A DNA stretch of 64,000 nucleotides from contig QZCP01000183.1 in the NCBI GenBank assembly GCA_003956705.1, positions 1-64,000 of the forward strand, written 5' to 3'. Below, piece by piece: positions 48,798-60,663 of this stretch. Position 1 is the stretch's first letter; each line of letters starts with the position of its first letter. The notes below the pieces were generated by a model that saw nothing but the letters and a program-made list of their open reading frames with translations, was not told the DNA's origin and did no database searches. The translations under genes and the position numbers were made by a program. This stretch comes from Brevipalpus yothersi (lineage: Eukaryota > Arthropoda > Arachnida > Trombidiformes > Tenuipalpidae).

Positions 48798-50538
48798 ATT
48801 TACTTAAATTTATTCTATCAAACAGTTAAATTGATCGGTTCACACGAATTCAGATAAAGAGAGAGAATAATATGTGCGCTATCTGAGGGCTCGATATGCT
48901 TCATTATTATTAGGCAAAGATTTTTGAACTTGATGTGTTATGAAATATACTCCTTACTCTTTACTACGATTGCAACGAATCACACTAGATGAACTAATAC
49001 TTTTCGGAGAGCTTTTCGTAGGACAGACCGGCAATTCTTTCACCTATTCTCAAATCGAGTTGAGTTTTTATCGTAATAGTCAGATTCCAGTCAATGAGTT
49101 ATCAGCATAGTGGTGCGATGGGTTGATGCAATGTATAATGTTGAGTGAGAATATCAGCAGTTATAAAGTTCGATGATAGATGAATTGATTTGAAAAGGAA
49201 GTCAGCTTTGGTTCAGAGAATCGTTAATTAATTAATTTCAGTTTCATAAATAAACCAGGAATGGTTAATGATCTCTTTCTCTCTCTTCTCTCCTGAAAGG
49301 CAAATGATTTTTCATGAGACTCAGCCAATTTGCTTTATGAAGTGTATGTGATGATGTTGGTATGTAGATTTTCAGTTTGCAACAAAAATAGCAAAACATG
49401 CTGATTTTCACAATTATCTAAGATCTGTGTGAGAAACATCTTCTCACAAGGCGAGATTCAAATTATCAAGTTATGGAACTCAAGATCGGAATCATTGAGC
49501 AAAAAGTGAAACATTATCAATTAAGATGATTGAACGAATTTCATTTCGATCGAATTTATATGAGAAAAAAAGTTTGAGTTTCACTTCGACTAATCCTCTG
49601 TTATGTTATCCATTTGAGTTTTGACTCACTTTTCATTGAGAGTTGTTCGGTGAACAAAATCTATTTTTTGAAATCTTTATGCTAACAAAATCTTTTCATC
49701 ATTCCTTGCGGAGGTTCTAATAAATGTTTCATGATAGAAAAGCCCAGAGCATGGCACTTCGATGAGAAAATAAGTTAATTTTTCAATTCCATGCAATTTT
49801 GTGCGCTTGACAAGAGAAATAAATCTCATGGAAAGTAGAAGGTTAGCTATTGGAAACAAAATCATGAAAGTTTCACGATGATACATGATGTACTTGGCGT
49901 CGAAAATACCGAGGAAAGTAGAAATATCTTTTCCAGGGTTGTTCTAGGGATTTCGATTGAGAGAAGGTTGACTATGATAAGAATGCATAGGGAATTTATT
50001 GTGGATGAATACAGTTCAATTTTTTGGAACTTGTTTCGCTGGAATATTTACTTTTCTTTCTTATTCGAATTCGATGTCATTCTAACAAATGAATTATTTT
50101 ATTTCTCTCATTGGTGGAACAAATATCCACCATTAATAAAGATCAATACGAATATTTGGAATGTTTATGCACATAAGGTCAATTTTGTTTATCTCTTGGA
50201 ATATTTGTGACATTTTATCACCTAATATGAAGTTTTCCTCGTATCATCTATTTTTTATTAATCTCTGTCAAACTGCATCTTATCAGGATGAAAACCGAGA
50301 TTGACAAGAAACTTGTCGCATGAAAGCGAAAACTGAAGCGAATCAGAGATGAGCTGAAAGGGAAGTTAAAGTGTTCGGAAAAATATGTCCACAGAGATGA
50401 GAACAAATGTTTGGGGGTCGAAAAGATGTCCTGATAACATGGAGGATATATAAATATATCTTTTTTCTGAGTTGAATATGTCACTTTGACCGAGAGTTGC
50501 TTTGACTATCGTTTGTCTATCATTATAAAGTTTCTGAA
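48798..50538. other. Intergenic spacer between array copies A and B
   Basis: Two duplicated blocks are visible. The first (about 48990-49290) recurs at about 55670-55920, 60290-60520 and 61980-62200. The second (about 49440-50480) recurs at about 53340-54300 and in part at 62250-63000. No intact gene is seen. Confidence 0.6.
50440..50538 (+). promoter_or_regulatory. Likely core promoter and 5' UTR of array copy B
   Basis: TATATAAAT at 50447-50455 is a good TATA box. GAGTTG...CTTTGACTATCGTTTGTCTA and TATAAAG follow before the ATG at 50539. The same string of words precedes copies C and F. Confidence 0.45.
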
Positions 50539-51679
50539 ATGGATTTGTATTGTGTTTTGTTCTTTGTTTTCTCGTCCATGTTTGTGCCCATCAATGGGAA
50601 TTGCGAAGATTTCATTGCTGAAAATATAAATTGTTCAACAGCAGCTTGTGAAAAACTCACTGTGAATGCTTTGTATCTATCAACATTGCATGAGCCCCGA
50701 AAGCAAATGATGGTCATAACAAGTGACCACAATAACTACTATGGAGCTCTAATCAGTGAAATCGAAAATATTACGATCGATTATACTCCAATCATGCATG
50801 GAAATTGTGAAAGTGTCTACAGTTTTGTTGCTCCTAAGCCCTTAAACTCGATAGGTCTGGTTTTCAAAACTTTGCCATTCGTCGAAGGTATTACCCATTG
50901 GGATCACAATGAAAGTAATTGTGATTCGGAAAAGTGTAAATTATCATTCTCTGGAGCAAAAAAATCGCTTCCTCGATTACCATTTACCTTTAGAATGGCA
51001 ATAGAAAGCAGCCCATCGATTTGTCAAGTTGGAGAGTCATCATCGAAAACGCTCAACTTGCTTGCTAAAATTAACATCGAGAGGATGAAACTCAGGTTAA
51101 CTAAAGGTTTTAGCATGCTGATTTTCGTTCCTCCAGGATTTAAGTTCAGAAAAATTCCAACTGGTGGAGAAAAGTTGATAAATTTCGGAAGTATTGAGGT
51201 AAGTGTTGATCGACAAAGAATCAAATGAGACTGACTTACCTCTTTCCCAGGATCACAGTAGCTATACATTTGTGACAATTGGAATTGCTGAAATTACAGA
51301 TATGCATGATAAAAGAACATATGCCATCTCAATTAAAGCATCTGATGTGGAAGAGATCAGTGTAGATCCGAAATCCACTAATTTACCAGTGGCTTGTTTT
51401 TTTGGTGGACATCCATTTGGGAAAATCTACGAAATCTTTCTCCAATTTGAGGAGACATCAACTCTTCCTGAAATATATTATGCTGAACTGACCTGGTCTA
51501 TGTCAATTGGTTTTGGAAATCGTCCACTTTATCGATCAAAGTCAACATCCAGCACAATTCTCCTTCCCTCAAAGTCGGCAGCCAGTACAATTCCAGTTCT
51601 GGAAACATTTGGATTATTAGTCTTTGCACTGTTCTTTGTATTTTTTATCAAAAAACTGCAATTCGAAGCTTCTCTGTGA
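50539..51679 (+). CDS. Tandem secreted/membrane-anchored protein family, copy B
   Basis: Same unrecognised family. Exons 50539-51198 and 51251-51679 (52 bp intron, GT-AG, phase 0), 362 residues. The signal peptide is MDLYCVLFFVFSSMFVPING, followed by Cys at the expected cleavage point. Exon 1 shows NCSTAACEKL, NNYYGALISE, NSIGLVFKTLPF, CDSEKCKLSF and FSMLIFVP. Exon 2 shows ISVDPKSTNLPVACFFGG, YEIFLQFEE and LTWSMSIGFGN. The C-terminus has a hydrophobic helix (FGLLVFALFFVFFI) followed by KKLQFEASL, which fits a type I membrane protein with a very short basic tail. Its 5' half is nearly duplicated in the truncated copy E, and its 3' half resembles the decayed 3' part of copy F. Confidence 0.78.
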
Positions 51680-52649
51680 GATAATTCGAGTGATCTCTCC
51701 AAAAAAAGCAAATGAAGAGAAAATAAGTCATTTTTATAGCTTTTGATTTGTTCTATCAAAAATATTCGCGAATTTTCCGATTTTTTTGCAAATATGATAA
51801 TGGGAAGATTAATTATGAGACGATAATAGATAAATTTCTGAACTTTGTTTGATAATTTATGAAATTTCTAATCAGAAATCTAGATATTCATAGGTCATGC
51901 CACTATTTGACATGAAAATTTCTTTGACTATCGAAATAGCCTCTAATCAGTTTTGGTACAATTGAAAATTTTCAAAATTGTGTTCATTTCAGAACTTTCG
52001 AGTTGATGAATAAATACAATCTTCACTTGAAAAAGCAATTCAGTTTACAGCATAAAAATTCTGGTTCATTCACTTTTTCAATCATCTAATCATTGGGATA
52101 AATGATTATCTGAAAAGTGAAAATCCAGATCTGGATAATTTGGATTTGAAAAAATGTTTCCTCTTGTGCATCAAAATTGTGATTCCTTTTGACAAATTAT
52201 AATGGATTGATTTCACATATTTCCTATTGATTCATCATCTTATCAAATTGAATTTTATCAAAATTAAAATCGAGAGCATTAGAAAACTCGTCACTTTCTA
52301 GCATCATGCTTTTTAATCTATTTAAGCTTCATTGAGATTAACTCTGATTAGCTTTGGCATACTCGGGTTTATCAAACTTCATGTTTGATTCAATACTCGA
52401 AGTTGATTGAAATTAATTCAACCTAATTTTTCATTAGATATTTGGCTTATAGCAGTAGACAATAAAACACTCCTCATGCATACAATTATCAAAGTCAATG
52501 AGTCCTCCAAAATTGAGAAGTACGAATTTGACAATTTTCTGAATTTCCTCTGGAACCTTCATGAAATAAATTGAAAACAAGGTCTCATCGTTTCCCTATG
52601 CTTATCCCTGGAGCCAAATTAAATTTCGCTCGGAACCAAACAGAATAAA

Positions 52650-52990
52650 CTCCATGGAGTGTCTAAAGTCTATGACCACAACCCATAATCTCTGGGTTAA
52701 CGTGAGTTTTGAACAATTTCCAGTGGGAACCTATTGGTTATCCATCCTTCGAGCTCAGTTTGGTGAAGTTTCTGAATTTCAATGATCAAATCTTATGACT
52801 TTCTCATCTTGATTGTGGGAAGTTGTTGGAACTGTTGCCTGAATTGAATATTTTCTCACAACAAACTCACTAAGCAAATTACCTCTTTGATGGACTCTGT
52901 AGTTTTTCCTCAGATCATGAAGAATGTAAAATTGTTCAAGTTTGATTGAATACTTACATCTCAACAGTGAAATGAACGCTCATTCTATCA
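52650..52990. repeat. Segmental duplicate of 56920-57250
   Basis: Shared words in the same order include ATGACCACAACC, TTAACGTGAGTTTT, ATGATCAAATCTTATG-like, GCAAATTACCTC, TGGACTCTGT and AAGAATGTAAAATT. At 57250 the copy leads straight into gene E; here it does not lead into a gene. Confidence 0.65.
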
Positions 52991-54224
52991 TAGAAATGGG
53001 CAATTAATTCATTCTGTATGATTCTCTCTCTTTCTCTCTCACTCTTTCTCTCTACTTAATGGCTCATGATATTTGGTGAGGTTCAGCCATCCCAGACCAT
53101 TTTACTTTATGTAGCGTGCGTGAATGACAATCGATACAATCCGTGAATTCAAATTCTGATGAGGAGTTCTAGTCACAATGAAATAGTAGCTGAAACTTTA
53201 AGAACTTTTTTAAAAATATCTATATTACTACTTTTTCGTTTAGCACGTCAAACATAGTTGGTACAAATCCTCGAAATAAAGGAATGCAACTTTGGCAATA
53301 GCAAAACATTCCTGCTTTCCACAACTGTCTAGATCAGTGAGAGGAACTGATTCTTGGGAGAAGTGGCTCAAATCATTGAGCTTAGAAACTTGAACACCGA
53401 AATCATTGAGCAAGAGCGGAAAATTATCTATTAAGATGATTGAAAGAATTCCATTTCGATCGAATTCATATGAGAAGAAAATTTGAGTCCCGCTTCGAGG
53501 TGATTAACTTTCTGTTTTGTTGTTCATTTAATTTCTGACTCACTTTTCATTGAGAGTTATTCGGTGAACAAAATCTATTTTTTGAAAGCTTTATGCCAAC
53601 AAAATCCTAGCCATTCGAAAAGAAGAACATGAAAGTTTCATTATGAACTTGATGTTGAAAAAACCCGACGAGAAATACCCGGGAAAATATCTTTTCCAGG
53701 TTTATTCTAAGAATTCTGGTTGAGAGAAAGTTGACGATGATGAGAATGCATTGTGAATTTCTTGTAGATGAATACAGTTCAATTTTTTGGAACGTTCGCT
53801 GCTGAAATTCCTTACTTCTCTTTGTTATTTGAATTTGATGTCAATCTTACAAATGATTATTCACACTTTACTTTCTTCATGCAATTATGCAATTATCCAA
53901 CATTATAAAGATCAATACTTGACACCATCCAAATATTTGGAATGCTCATGCACTCAAGGTTAATTTTGTTCACTTGTTGGAATATTTTTGATATTTCATC
54001 ACCTGATATGAAGTTTTTCTTGCATCATCTATTTTATATTAATCTCTTCGTCAAACCGGATCTTATCAGGATGAAAACCGAGATCGACAAGAAACCTATC
54101 ACATTAAAGCAGAAACTGAGCGAATCAGAGATGATCTGAGAGGGAAGTTAAAGTGTTCGGAAAAATATGTCCACAGAGATGAGGACAAATGTTGAGGGGT
54201 TGACAAGATGTCCTGATAACATAA

Positions 54225-54326
54225 AGGATATACATGTGTATTGTTTTTCTCAGCTGAGTATGACATCTTAACAAAGAGTTGAATGCTTTGACTACCGTTT
54301 GTCTAACATCATAAAAATTTTCTAAA
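54225..54326 (+). promoter_or_regulatory. Likely core promoter and 5' UTR of array copy C
   Basis: GATATACAT at about 54227-54235 and TCTCAGCT near 54248-54255 stand in TATA- and initiator-like positions. GAGTTGAATGCTTTGACTA then matches copies B and F up to the ATG at 54327. Confidence 0.4.
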
Positions 54327-55459
54327 ATGAATCCATATTATGATATGTTTCTCGTTTTTCCTTTCATGTTTGTGCCCATCAATGGGCATTGTGGACCATT
54401 TGTGGTCAAAAATACCCATTGTTCAACAGAAGAGTGTGATGAAATTGCTTCGAGTGTCATGCAATCTGCCACAATCAACGAGCGACAAAAACGTATAGTG
54501 ACCATTTCAAGTTACCACAATAATTATTATGGAGCTCTCATCGCTGAGACGGGAAATGTGAAAATTAACTACACCTCGATGATCGATGGAATATGTGATG
54601 GTGTATACAATTTTGTTGATGATAAGCCATCAAACTTAATAGGTTTTGCGCTCACACCTAAGTCATTTCTCGACAGCAGTACCGATTGGGTAACTTGGCC
54701 TCATTGCAATTCCGAAAAATGTAGCTTTTCATACCTTGGATTATCATACATTGGACGGCCTGATTCTCTCGTTGAAGGAGAAATTACAACCAATCTTTCG
54801 GTCTGTAATGAGGGAGAATTGTCACCAAGAACAATGAACTTATTTGGTAAAATCCACTCATATTGGTTTGACGAATTATTTTCCAGAAGCTTGAGCATGC
54901 TGATATTCGTTTCTAAAGGAGTAAATCTCTCAAAAATTGCAACGAATGAAGGAAATTCGATAATTTTTGGAAGTGTTCAGGTGAGTATCAATGAACGAAG
55001 AATAAGATAATCTTAACTGACTTATCTTTCTTCTAGAATTTCAGTAATGATCCATCTCTAACATTTGGAGCTGCTGAGCTTGAGATTTCCTCTAATAAAA
55101 AATTCAACATTTCACTGACAGCATCCGATCCGAAAGAAGTTAATGTAGATCCAAAATCTACTAATTTGCCTTGTGCATGTTTTTTGAGGGGAAAAACTTC
55201 TGATGGAAAAATTTACGAAGTACTCCTCAAATTCGAGACTCCCTCAAATTACACCCTGGATTACTCTTATAATTCCCTAACTTGGACTATTTCTATTAGA
55301 CTTGGAAATCCTCCATATCATCTTTCAAAATCCTCAGCTAGTGCGACTCAAGCCTCGACAATCTTTTTATTTATAATTTTTTTACTTCTCACTCTTCTTC
55401 GTCTTCCAAGCAATATCAAGAAACTGTCATTCGGTTACTCTCCAAAGAAGATGAAGTGA
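54327..55459 (+). CDS. Tandem secreted/membrane-anchored protein family, copy C
   Basis: Same unrecognised family. Exons 54327-54980 and 55037-55459 (56 bp intron, GT-AG, phase 0), 358 residues. The signal peptide MNPYYDMFLVFPFMFVPING is followed by HC. Exon 1 has HCSTEECDEI, MQSATINERQ, NNYYGALIAE, GICDGVYNFVDDKPSN, HCNSEKCSFSY, SVCNEGELSP and LSMLIFV. Exon 2 has VNVDPKSTNLP, YEVLLKFE and LTWTISIRLGNPP, then a hydrophobic segment (ASTIFLFIIFLLLTLL) and a basic tail with KK and PKKMK. This is the intact member of the subgroup that also contains D, H and the 5' part of F. Confidence 0.78.
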
Positions 55460-55479
55460 GTTGTCCAGAATAGTTACAT

Positions 55480-56051
55480 GTAATTTGTACTCTGCAACAA
55501 CGTTGATACTTGATACGTTTGTCATGTATACATGTATAATTGGCCAAGCTTTTTGATATCTAAACTTTGAGTCTTTCCAAAAATACGATGTTCAATCATT
55601 CCTTCGAACACAACGAGCCTCATTGGACAGATTCATAGCATGCTATCGACCATTCTCAATGATCCAGAACGACTATTCTTTCACTTATCATCGAATTGAG
55701 GTGATTCTCGTCATAACAGTCAAATTTCAAGCGATAAGTTATTAGAATGATAGTGCGATCTGTTAATATTGAGTGAGAGAGATCAGTCCTCATGAAGTTG
55801 AACGATAGATGAATTGATTTGAAGAGGAAATCAGTTTTGGTTTGAATAATCATTAACTCTGAAAATTAATTTCAGTTCCACAAACAAACCAGAAACGGTA
55901 ATTATCCTTCTCTCTCTTCTTAATGGCTCATGATATTTTGTTAGATTCGGTCATCTTAAACCATTTTTGCTTAATGTAGTGTGTGCAGGTTATTGATACA
56001 TCAAGGAAGAGTTGAACAATCTGTTTTTCTACCTATTATAAAAGTTCCCAG
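55480..56051. repeat. Duplicated intergenic block (copies at 60070-60663 and, in part, 61780-62200)
   Basis: The block runs from just after gene C to the ATG of pseudogene D. It recurs almost unchanged between remnant G and gene H: CATGTAATTTGTAC, TTGGCCAAGCTTTTTGATA, GAACACAACGAGCC, GATCCAGAACGACTATTCT and ACATCAAGGAAGAGTTGAAC all reappear in order. A shorter version follows gene H. The unit that duplicated therefore included the spacer and the next gene's start. Confidence 0.75.
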
Positions 56052-56912
56052 ATGGATTCAAATTGTTTGTTGCTGTTAGTTTTCATTTCCATATTTGTGC
56101 CGATAAGTGGGCATTGTGGATCATTTGTGGTCAAAAATACCCATTGTTCAACAGAACGTTGTAAAAAAATTTCTTTGACTGTCATGCAATCTACCACAAT
56201 CAATGAACAGAAACAAACAGTAACCATCTCAAGTTACAACAATGTTTATTATTCATCGCTCTCATCACTGTGACAATTAACTAAACCTCAATGATCAATG
56301 GAAGATGTGTATACAATTTTGTTGGTGATAAGCCATCAAACTTAATAGGCTTTGCTTTATCACCTAAGTCATTTCTCAGAGACAGTATACCAAGCCATTG
56401 GTATCCTTATAGTAAGATTGATTGCAATTCAGAAAAATGTAGCTTTTCATTCTTTGAAACAATGTGTTTCAAGTTTTGTCCGGGCTTAAAAGGAGAAGTT
56501 ACAACCAATCTATCGGCCTGTCAAGAGGGAGAGTTTTCACCAAAAACCCTTAACTCGTTTGGTAAAATCCATTATCCTGGATTCCGTTTATCCAAAGGCT
56601 TTAGAATGTTGATATTCGTTCCCAAAGGAGTAAAGCTCTCAAAAATTGTAACAAATGAAGGAAATTCGATAATTTTTGGAAGTGTTGAGGTGAGTATCAA
56701 TGAACAAAGACTTAGATTATCTTAACTTATTCATCTTTTTTCTAGAATTTCAGTAATTATCCATCTCTAACATTTGGGGCTGCTGAGCTTGAGTACACCT
56801 CCAACAAAAATTCAACATCTCAATGACAGCATCCGATCCGAAAGAGGTTGATGTAGATCCAAAATCTACTAATTTGCCTGTTGCATGTTTTTTGAGGGGA
56901 AAAACTTCATGA
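56052..56912 (+). pseudogene. Tandem family copy D, pseudogene
   Basis: Exon 1 (56052-56689) starts normally (MDSNCLLLLVF..., signal peptide) but meets a TGA after SSLSSL near 56270. Compared with copies C and H about 10 bp are missing there, which shifts the frame. A second lesion follows at once, where a conserved Tyr codon (in INYTS) reads TAA. The frame then resumes intact (CVYNFVGDKPSN to FGSVE) to a good donor and a 56 bp intron. Exon 2 (from 56746) has lost one A in a run (near 56812) and stops matching the family near 56910, where it joins spacer-type sequence. The hydrophobic C-terminus is absent. Confidence 0.8.
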
Positions 56913-56914
56913 TG

Positions 56915-57266
56915 TTAACAAAGTTCATGACCACAACCTATGATCTCTAAATATAATTAACGTGAGTTTTTGACCAATTATCAGCTGAAATCTGATAGTT
57001 CTGTATCCTTCAGGCTTATTTTGATTAAGTTTCCGAATTTTAACGATCAAATCTTATGGATTTCTCATTTCAGTTGATGGATGTTGCCAGAATTTGAACA
57101 ATCCCATTTTTGTATAACTTCAATACGCAAATTACCTCATCAATGGACTCTGTCAATTTATCCAAGGTGATTAAGAATGTAAAATTAATTTTCCTCAGAT
57201 TTGATTGGATATTCATACCCCAACAGTGAATCAAACGCTTCGTCTAATATTATAAAAGTTTCTAAA
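56915..57266. repeat. Segmental duplicate of 52650-52990, leading into copy E
   Basis: It replaces the missing 3' end of copy D and carries the ATG-proximal sequence of copy E. The D/E border is therefore a recombination joint. Confidence 0.6.
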
Positions 57267-57524
57267 ATGGATTCATATTGTGTTTTGTTTTTTGTTTTCT
57301 CGTCCATGTTTGTGCCCATCAATGGGAATTGCGAAGATTTCATTGCTGAAAATATAAATTGTTCAACAGCGGATTGTGAAAAACTTGCTGTGAATGCTAT
57401 GCATTTATCAACATTACATGAGCCTCGAAAGCAAATGATGACCATTGACATGGTGACCACAAAAATTATAACGGAGCTCTCATCGTTGAGAGAGGAAATG
57501 TCGGGGGTCGATAAGATGTCCTGA
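57267..57524 (+). pseudogene. Tandem family copy E, truncated B-like fragment
   Basis: From the ATG at 57267 the first 57 or so residues are almost the same as copy B (signal peptide, CEDFIAENINCSTADCEKL, LHEPRKQMM). Small indels near 57445-57470 then shift the frame. At 57496-57501 the exon runs straight into sequence that elsewhere lies upstream of copies B and C (GGGGGTCGATAAGATGTCCTGAT), and it ends in an in-frame TGA. All of the second half of exon 1 and exon 2 is missing. An 85-residue secreted peptide could still be made if it is transcribed, but a decayed fragment is the simpler reading. Confidence 0.75.
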
Positions 57525-57529
57525 TGACG

Positions 57530-57640
57530 GAACGATATACCTGTACAAGTGTATTGTTCTTCTTCTCAGTTGAATGTGACACCTTGACAAAAAGTTGAAT
57601 GCTTTGACTATCGTTTGTCTAATATTATAAAAGTTCCCCC
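57530..57640 (+). promoter_or_regulatory. Core promoter-like region of pseudogene F
   Basis: GATATAC (57534-57540) and TCTCAGTT with A at 57568 are about 32 bp apart, close to the TATA-to-initiator distance. The GAGTTG-less but otherwise conserved TTGAATGCTTTGACTATCGTTTGTCTA segment precedes the ATG at 57641. Confidence 0.35.
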
Positions 57641-58580
57641 ATGGATTCAAATTGTTTGTTGCTGTTAGTTTTCATTCCCATGTTTGCGTCAATAAATAGA
57701 CATTGTGGACCATTTGTGGTCAAAACTAGCCATTGCTCAACAAAAGGTTGTGAAAAAATTGCTTCCAGTGTCATGCAATCTGCCACAATCAACGAGCGAC
57801 AAAAACGTATAGTGACCATTTCAAGTTACCACAACAATTATCATAGGGCTCTCATCGCTGAGACGGGAAATGTGAAAATTAATTACACCTCAATGATCGA
57901 TGGAAGATGTGATGGTGTTTACAATTTTGTTGATGATATGCCATCAAATTCAATAGGTTTTGCGCTCGCACCTTTGTCATTTCTCAGAGACAGTACCAAT
58001 CAGTGGCATCTCGAAAGTCATTATAATTCGAGAGAGAGTGAGTTTTTATCCGTTAGTGAAGAAAATGCTGTCTTTAGTGTTGAAATAGAAAGCAATCTAT
58101 CGGCTTATCAATAGGACGAGTTATTAGCGAAACACTGAAATTACCTATTAGAATTTACACTTGGGAGGCTCGATACTTGTAACCTGAAGATTCCATCATT
58201 TTGATTTTCTTGTCACCACGAGTTGAGTTAACAAAAACTGCAACTGATGGACAAAATTCAACCTTCGGAAGCATATATAGGTGAGCATAAATGGACGAAG
58301 AATCAAATGAACCTCACTGACTTACCTCTTCCGAAATTTCTGTAGATATCAATATTGGAGGAATCGAACTGCTGAATTCACAGACTTGTATGATAAAAGA
58401 ACTTATGCCATTTCAATGAAAGCATTCGATCGGATGAGAAATATATTCTGTTAACCTAAATTGATCTGTTTCAATTGATCTTGGAAATCATCAACTTCAC
58501 CAATCAAAGTCTGCAGCTAGTATAATTCTGGTCTTTAAAACATCTGGATTTAAAGTCTCTGCACCGTGTTATGTATGTGT
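57641..58580 (+). pseudogene. Tandem family copy F, chimeric pseudogene
   Basis: It starts with a good ATG and signal peptide and follows copy C closely (CGPFVVK, MQSATINERQKR, IDGRCDGVYNFVDDMPSN) to about 58010. From there it is closer to copy B (VEIESNLS... like B's MAIESSPS). A stop codon at 58112-58114 interrupts it; no donor of the family type remains. Decayed exon 2 sequence is visible at about 58345-58580, again B-like (YDKRTYAISMKA, a Lys-Ser-Ala-Ala-Ser string, then a hydrophobic end) but missing the central STNLPVACFF part. It looks like a C-to-B recombinant that then decayed. Confidence 0.7.
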
Positions 58581-58599
58581 TGGATAGATTGATCAGCTC

Positions 58600-59460
58600 A
58601 AATTGATTAGATTAATCAGCTAATTAGCTTAGCTCAATTTGCCCTTGGAGTCCACTGACAATAGATGAATTCCTGAACGCTAATTCATTAATTAGGAATT
58701 TTTAATCAACTGCTTATGTTACGCAGCAAAAAGAAGTCCAATATCTGTCATCATAGCTATTTTGATGATTAAAATTACCTCTGATCAGCTCAAATGCAAT
58801 TGAGAATGTTTAAGATGATCTCTGAGAGATGAATTCATTTTAGTTTTAAGATTCAAATTTGAAAAATTCTGAGAATCACATTTCAGTCATAATAGCCTTT
58901 GTGATTAGGTCTAAGCTTTCTGTCTTTCGGTTTTTCATTCTAGCAACTGAATATCGCGATTCATATTTCGCATTTTCATGACCCATATAGTTATGAAAAA
59001 TTGGAAAATGGTTTTCTGGAAGTTTTCATTGAAAACAAGCTCTCTTATTACCTTCAGGGAAATCGTTGCTCTTAGATGAAGCTCCTGGGACAAAAAGCTT
59101 AAGACACACTAATGAGTAAATGAATACATTCAAAGGAATTTCCCAGAGATATTTTTTGAAAATGGTCGTTAATGGAATGAGATATTCTCTATTTTTCGAG
59201 GCTGAAAGATTAACGCATCCAAGGTATGCTCCATGAAATGATTACGGAAATTCTATAAATAAATCATGAATCATCCCTAAATCGCTTCATTTGATCCAAC
59301 TTCTTCGTTATACGAGGTCCTCATTCTTTATTATGAGCGAATTAAACAAATTTCATGGGCATTGAAAGAATTTTTATTGGAAGCTGAGCAGCATGATTTT
59401 TCATCCTGTTTCGATACGAATCCAGGTTATTTCAAGGAAGAAAAGTTGGATGCAAATTTT
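58600..59460. other. Spacer between array copies F and G, nothing recognised
   Basis: AT-rich DNA with no family block I could align with confidence. About 59100-59290 has loose similarity to 46540-46720 upstream of copy A. Confidence 0.4.
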
Positions 59461-59499
59461 ATGCATTCAATCCCTTGTCACGATTAATATGTAAAGAAA

Positions 59500-60049
59500 T
59501 TAATTGTCAAAAAGAGCTACCATAACAACTATAATGGAGCTCTCATCTTTGAAACTGAAACTGAGGAAACATAAATTATACTTCAATTTTCCTCAATGAT
59601 AGATGTAACGATGTCTATTATTTTCCTAGGCCTAAAAACTCGATAGGTCATATTTTCGAATCTTCACCATTTCTCAGAGATGTTAACGCTTGGCATCTAA
59701 AACTTTTCCAGGAATGATTTTTCTACCTTTAAACATGAATAACGATAGAACAGGTATCTTCGAATCAAGATGGATGCTCAACATCACTCAATCATTGATC
59801 TATGTTCAAATTTGAGAGGTCAATTTTTGTTACCATTTTACGTGTTCAGATATTTCATTGCGTAATGGGTCTCTCTCTGATACCATCCATTTTCTTCTAA
59901 TTTATCATCTAGAATGGGAAAATGGAAATCCTCCATATCATCTTTCAAAGTCCGCAGCTAGTGCGACTCAAGCCTCGACAATCTTTTCATTTATAATTTT
60001 TTTACTTCTCACCCTTCTCCGTTCTCCAAGCAATAACAAGAAACTGTGA
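59500..60049 (+). pseudogene. Tandem family copy G, remnant
   Basis: Two pieces of a dead copy. About 59515-59700 matches the middle of exon 1 (AACTATAATGGAGCTCTCATC for the YYGALI block, then CTCGATAGG and CCATTTCTCAGAG for the SIG...PFL block) with several indels and stops. About 59928-60049 is an intact exon 2 tail (NPPYHLSKSAASATQASTIF and the hydrophobic segment). Between them, about 59825-59930, is sequence that elsewhere lies upstream of copy I (62785-62890), so spacer DNA has been joined into the exon tail near 59930. Confidence 0.7.
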
Positions 60050-60069
60050 TTCGGTTGCTCTCCAAAGTG

Positions 60070-60663
60070 GATTGAATGAGTTGTCCAGAATAGATACATG
60101 TAATTTGTACCCTGTAACAGCACTTTATGCGTTTCTCATAAATATAATTGGCCAAGCTTTTTGATATCTAAACTTTGAGTCTTTTCAAAAAAATACGATG
60201 CTTAATCATTCCCTCGAACACAACGAGCCTAACTGGACACATTCATAGCATGCTATTGACCATTCTCAATGATCCAGAACGACTATTCTTTCACTTATCA
60301 TCGAATTGAGGTGATTCTAGTCATAACAGTCAAATTTCAAGCGATGAGTTGTGAGAATGATAGTGTGATCTGTTGATTTTGAATGAGAAAGATCAGTCCT
60401 TATGAAGTTTAACTATAGATGAATTGATTTGAAGAGGAAATCAGTTTTGGTTTGAATAATCATTAACTCTGAAAATTAATTTCAGTTCCACAAACAAACC
60501 AGAAATGGTAATGATCCCTCTCTCTCTCTTCTTAATGGCTCGTGATATTCCGTTAGATTCAGTCATCTTAAACCATTTTTGCTTAATGTAGTGTGTGTAG
60601 GTTATTGATACATCAAGGAAGAGTTGAACAATTTGTTTTTTTACCTATTATGAAAGTTCCGAG
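60070..60663. repeat. Duplicated intergenic block, second copy (see 55480-56051)
   Basis: Near-identical to the block between C and D, and ends at the ATG of copy H just as the first ends at the ATG of D. Confidence 0.75.

Larger units (their letters stand above)
51680..54326. other. Intergenic spacer between array copies B and C
   Basis: The longest spacer of the array (2.6 kb). About 52650-52990 is homologous to 56920-57250 (before copy E), and 53340-54300 is homologous to the spacer before copy B. The duplicated upstream block at 52650 has no gene attached, so a copy has probably been lost here. Confidence 0.55.
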
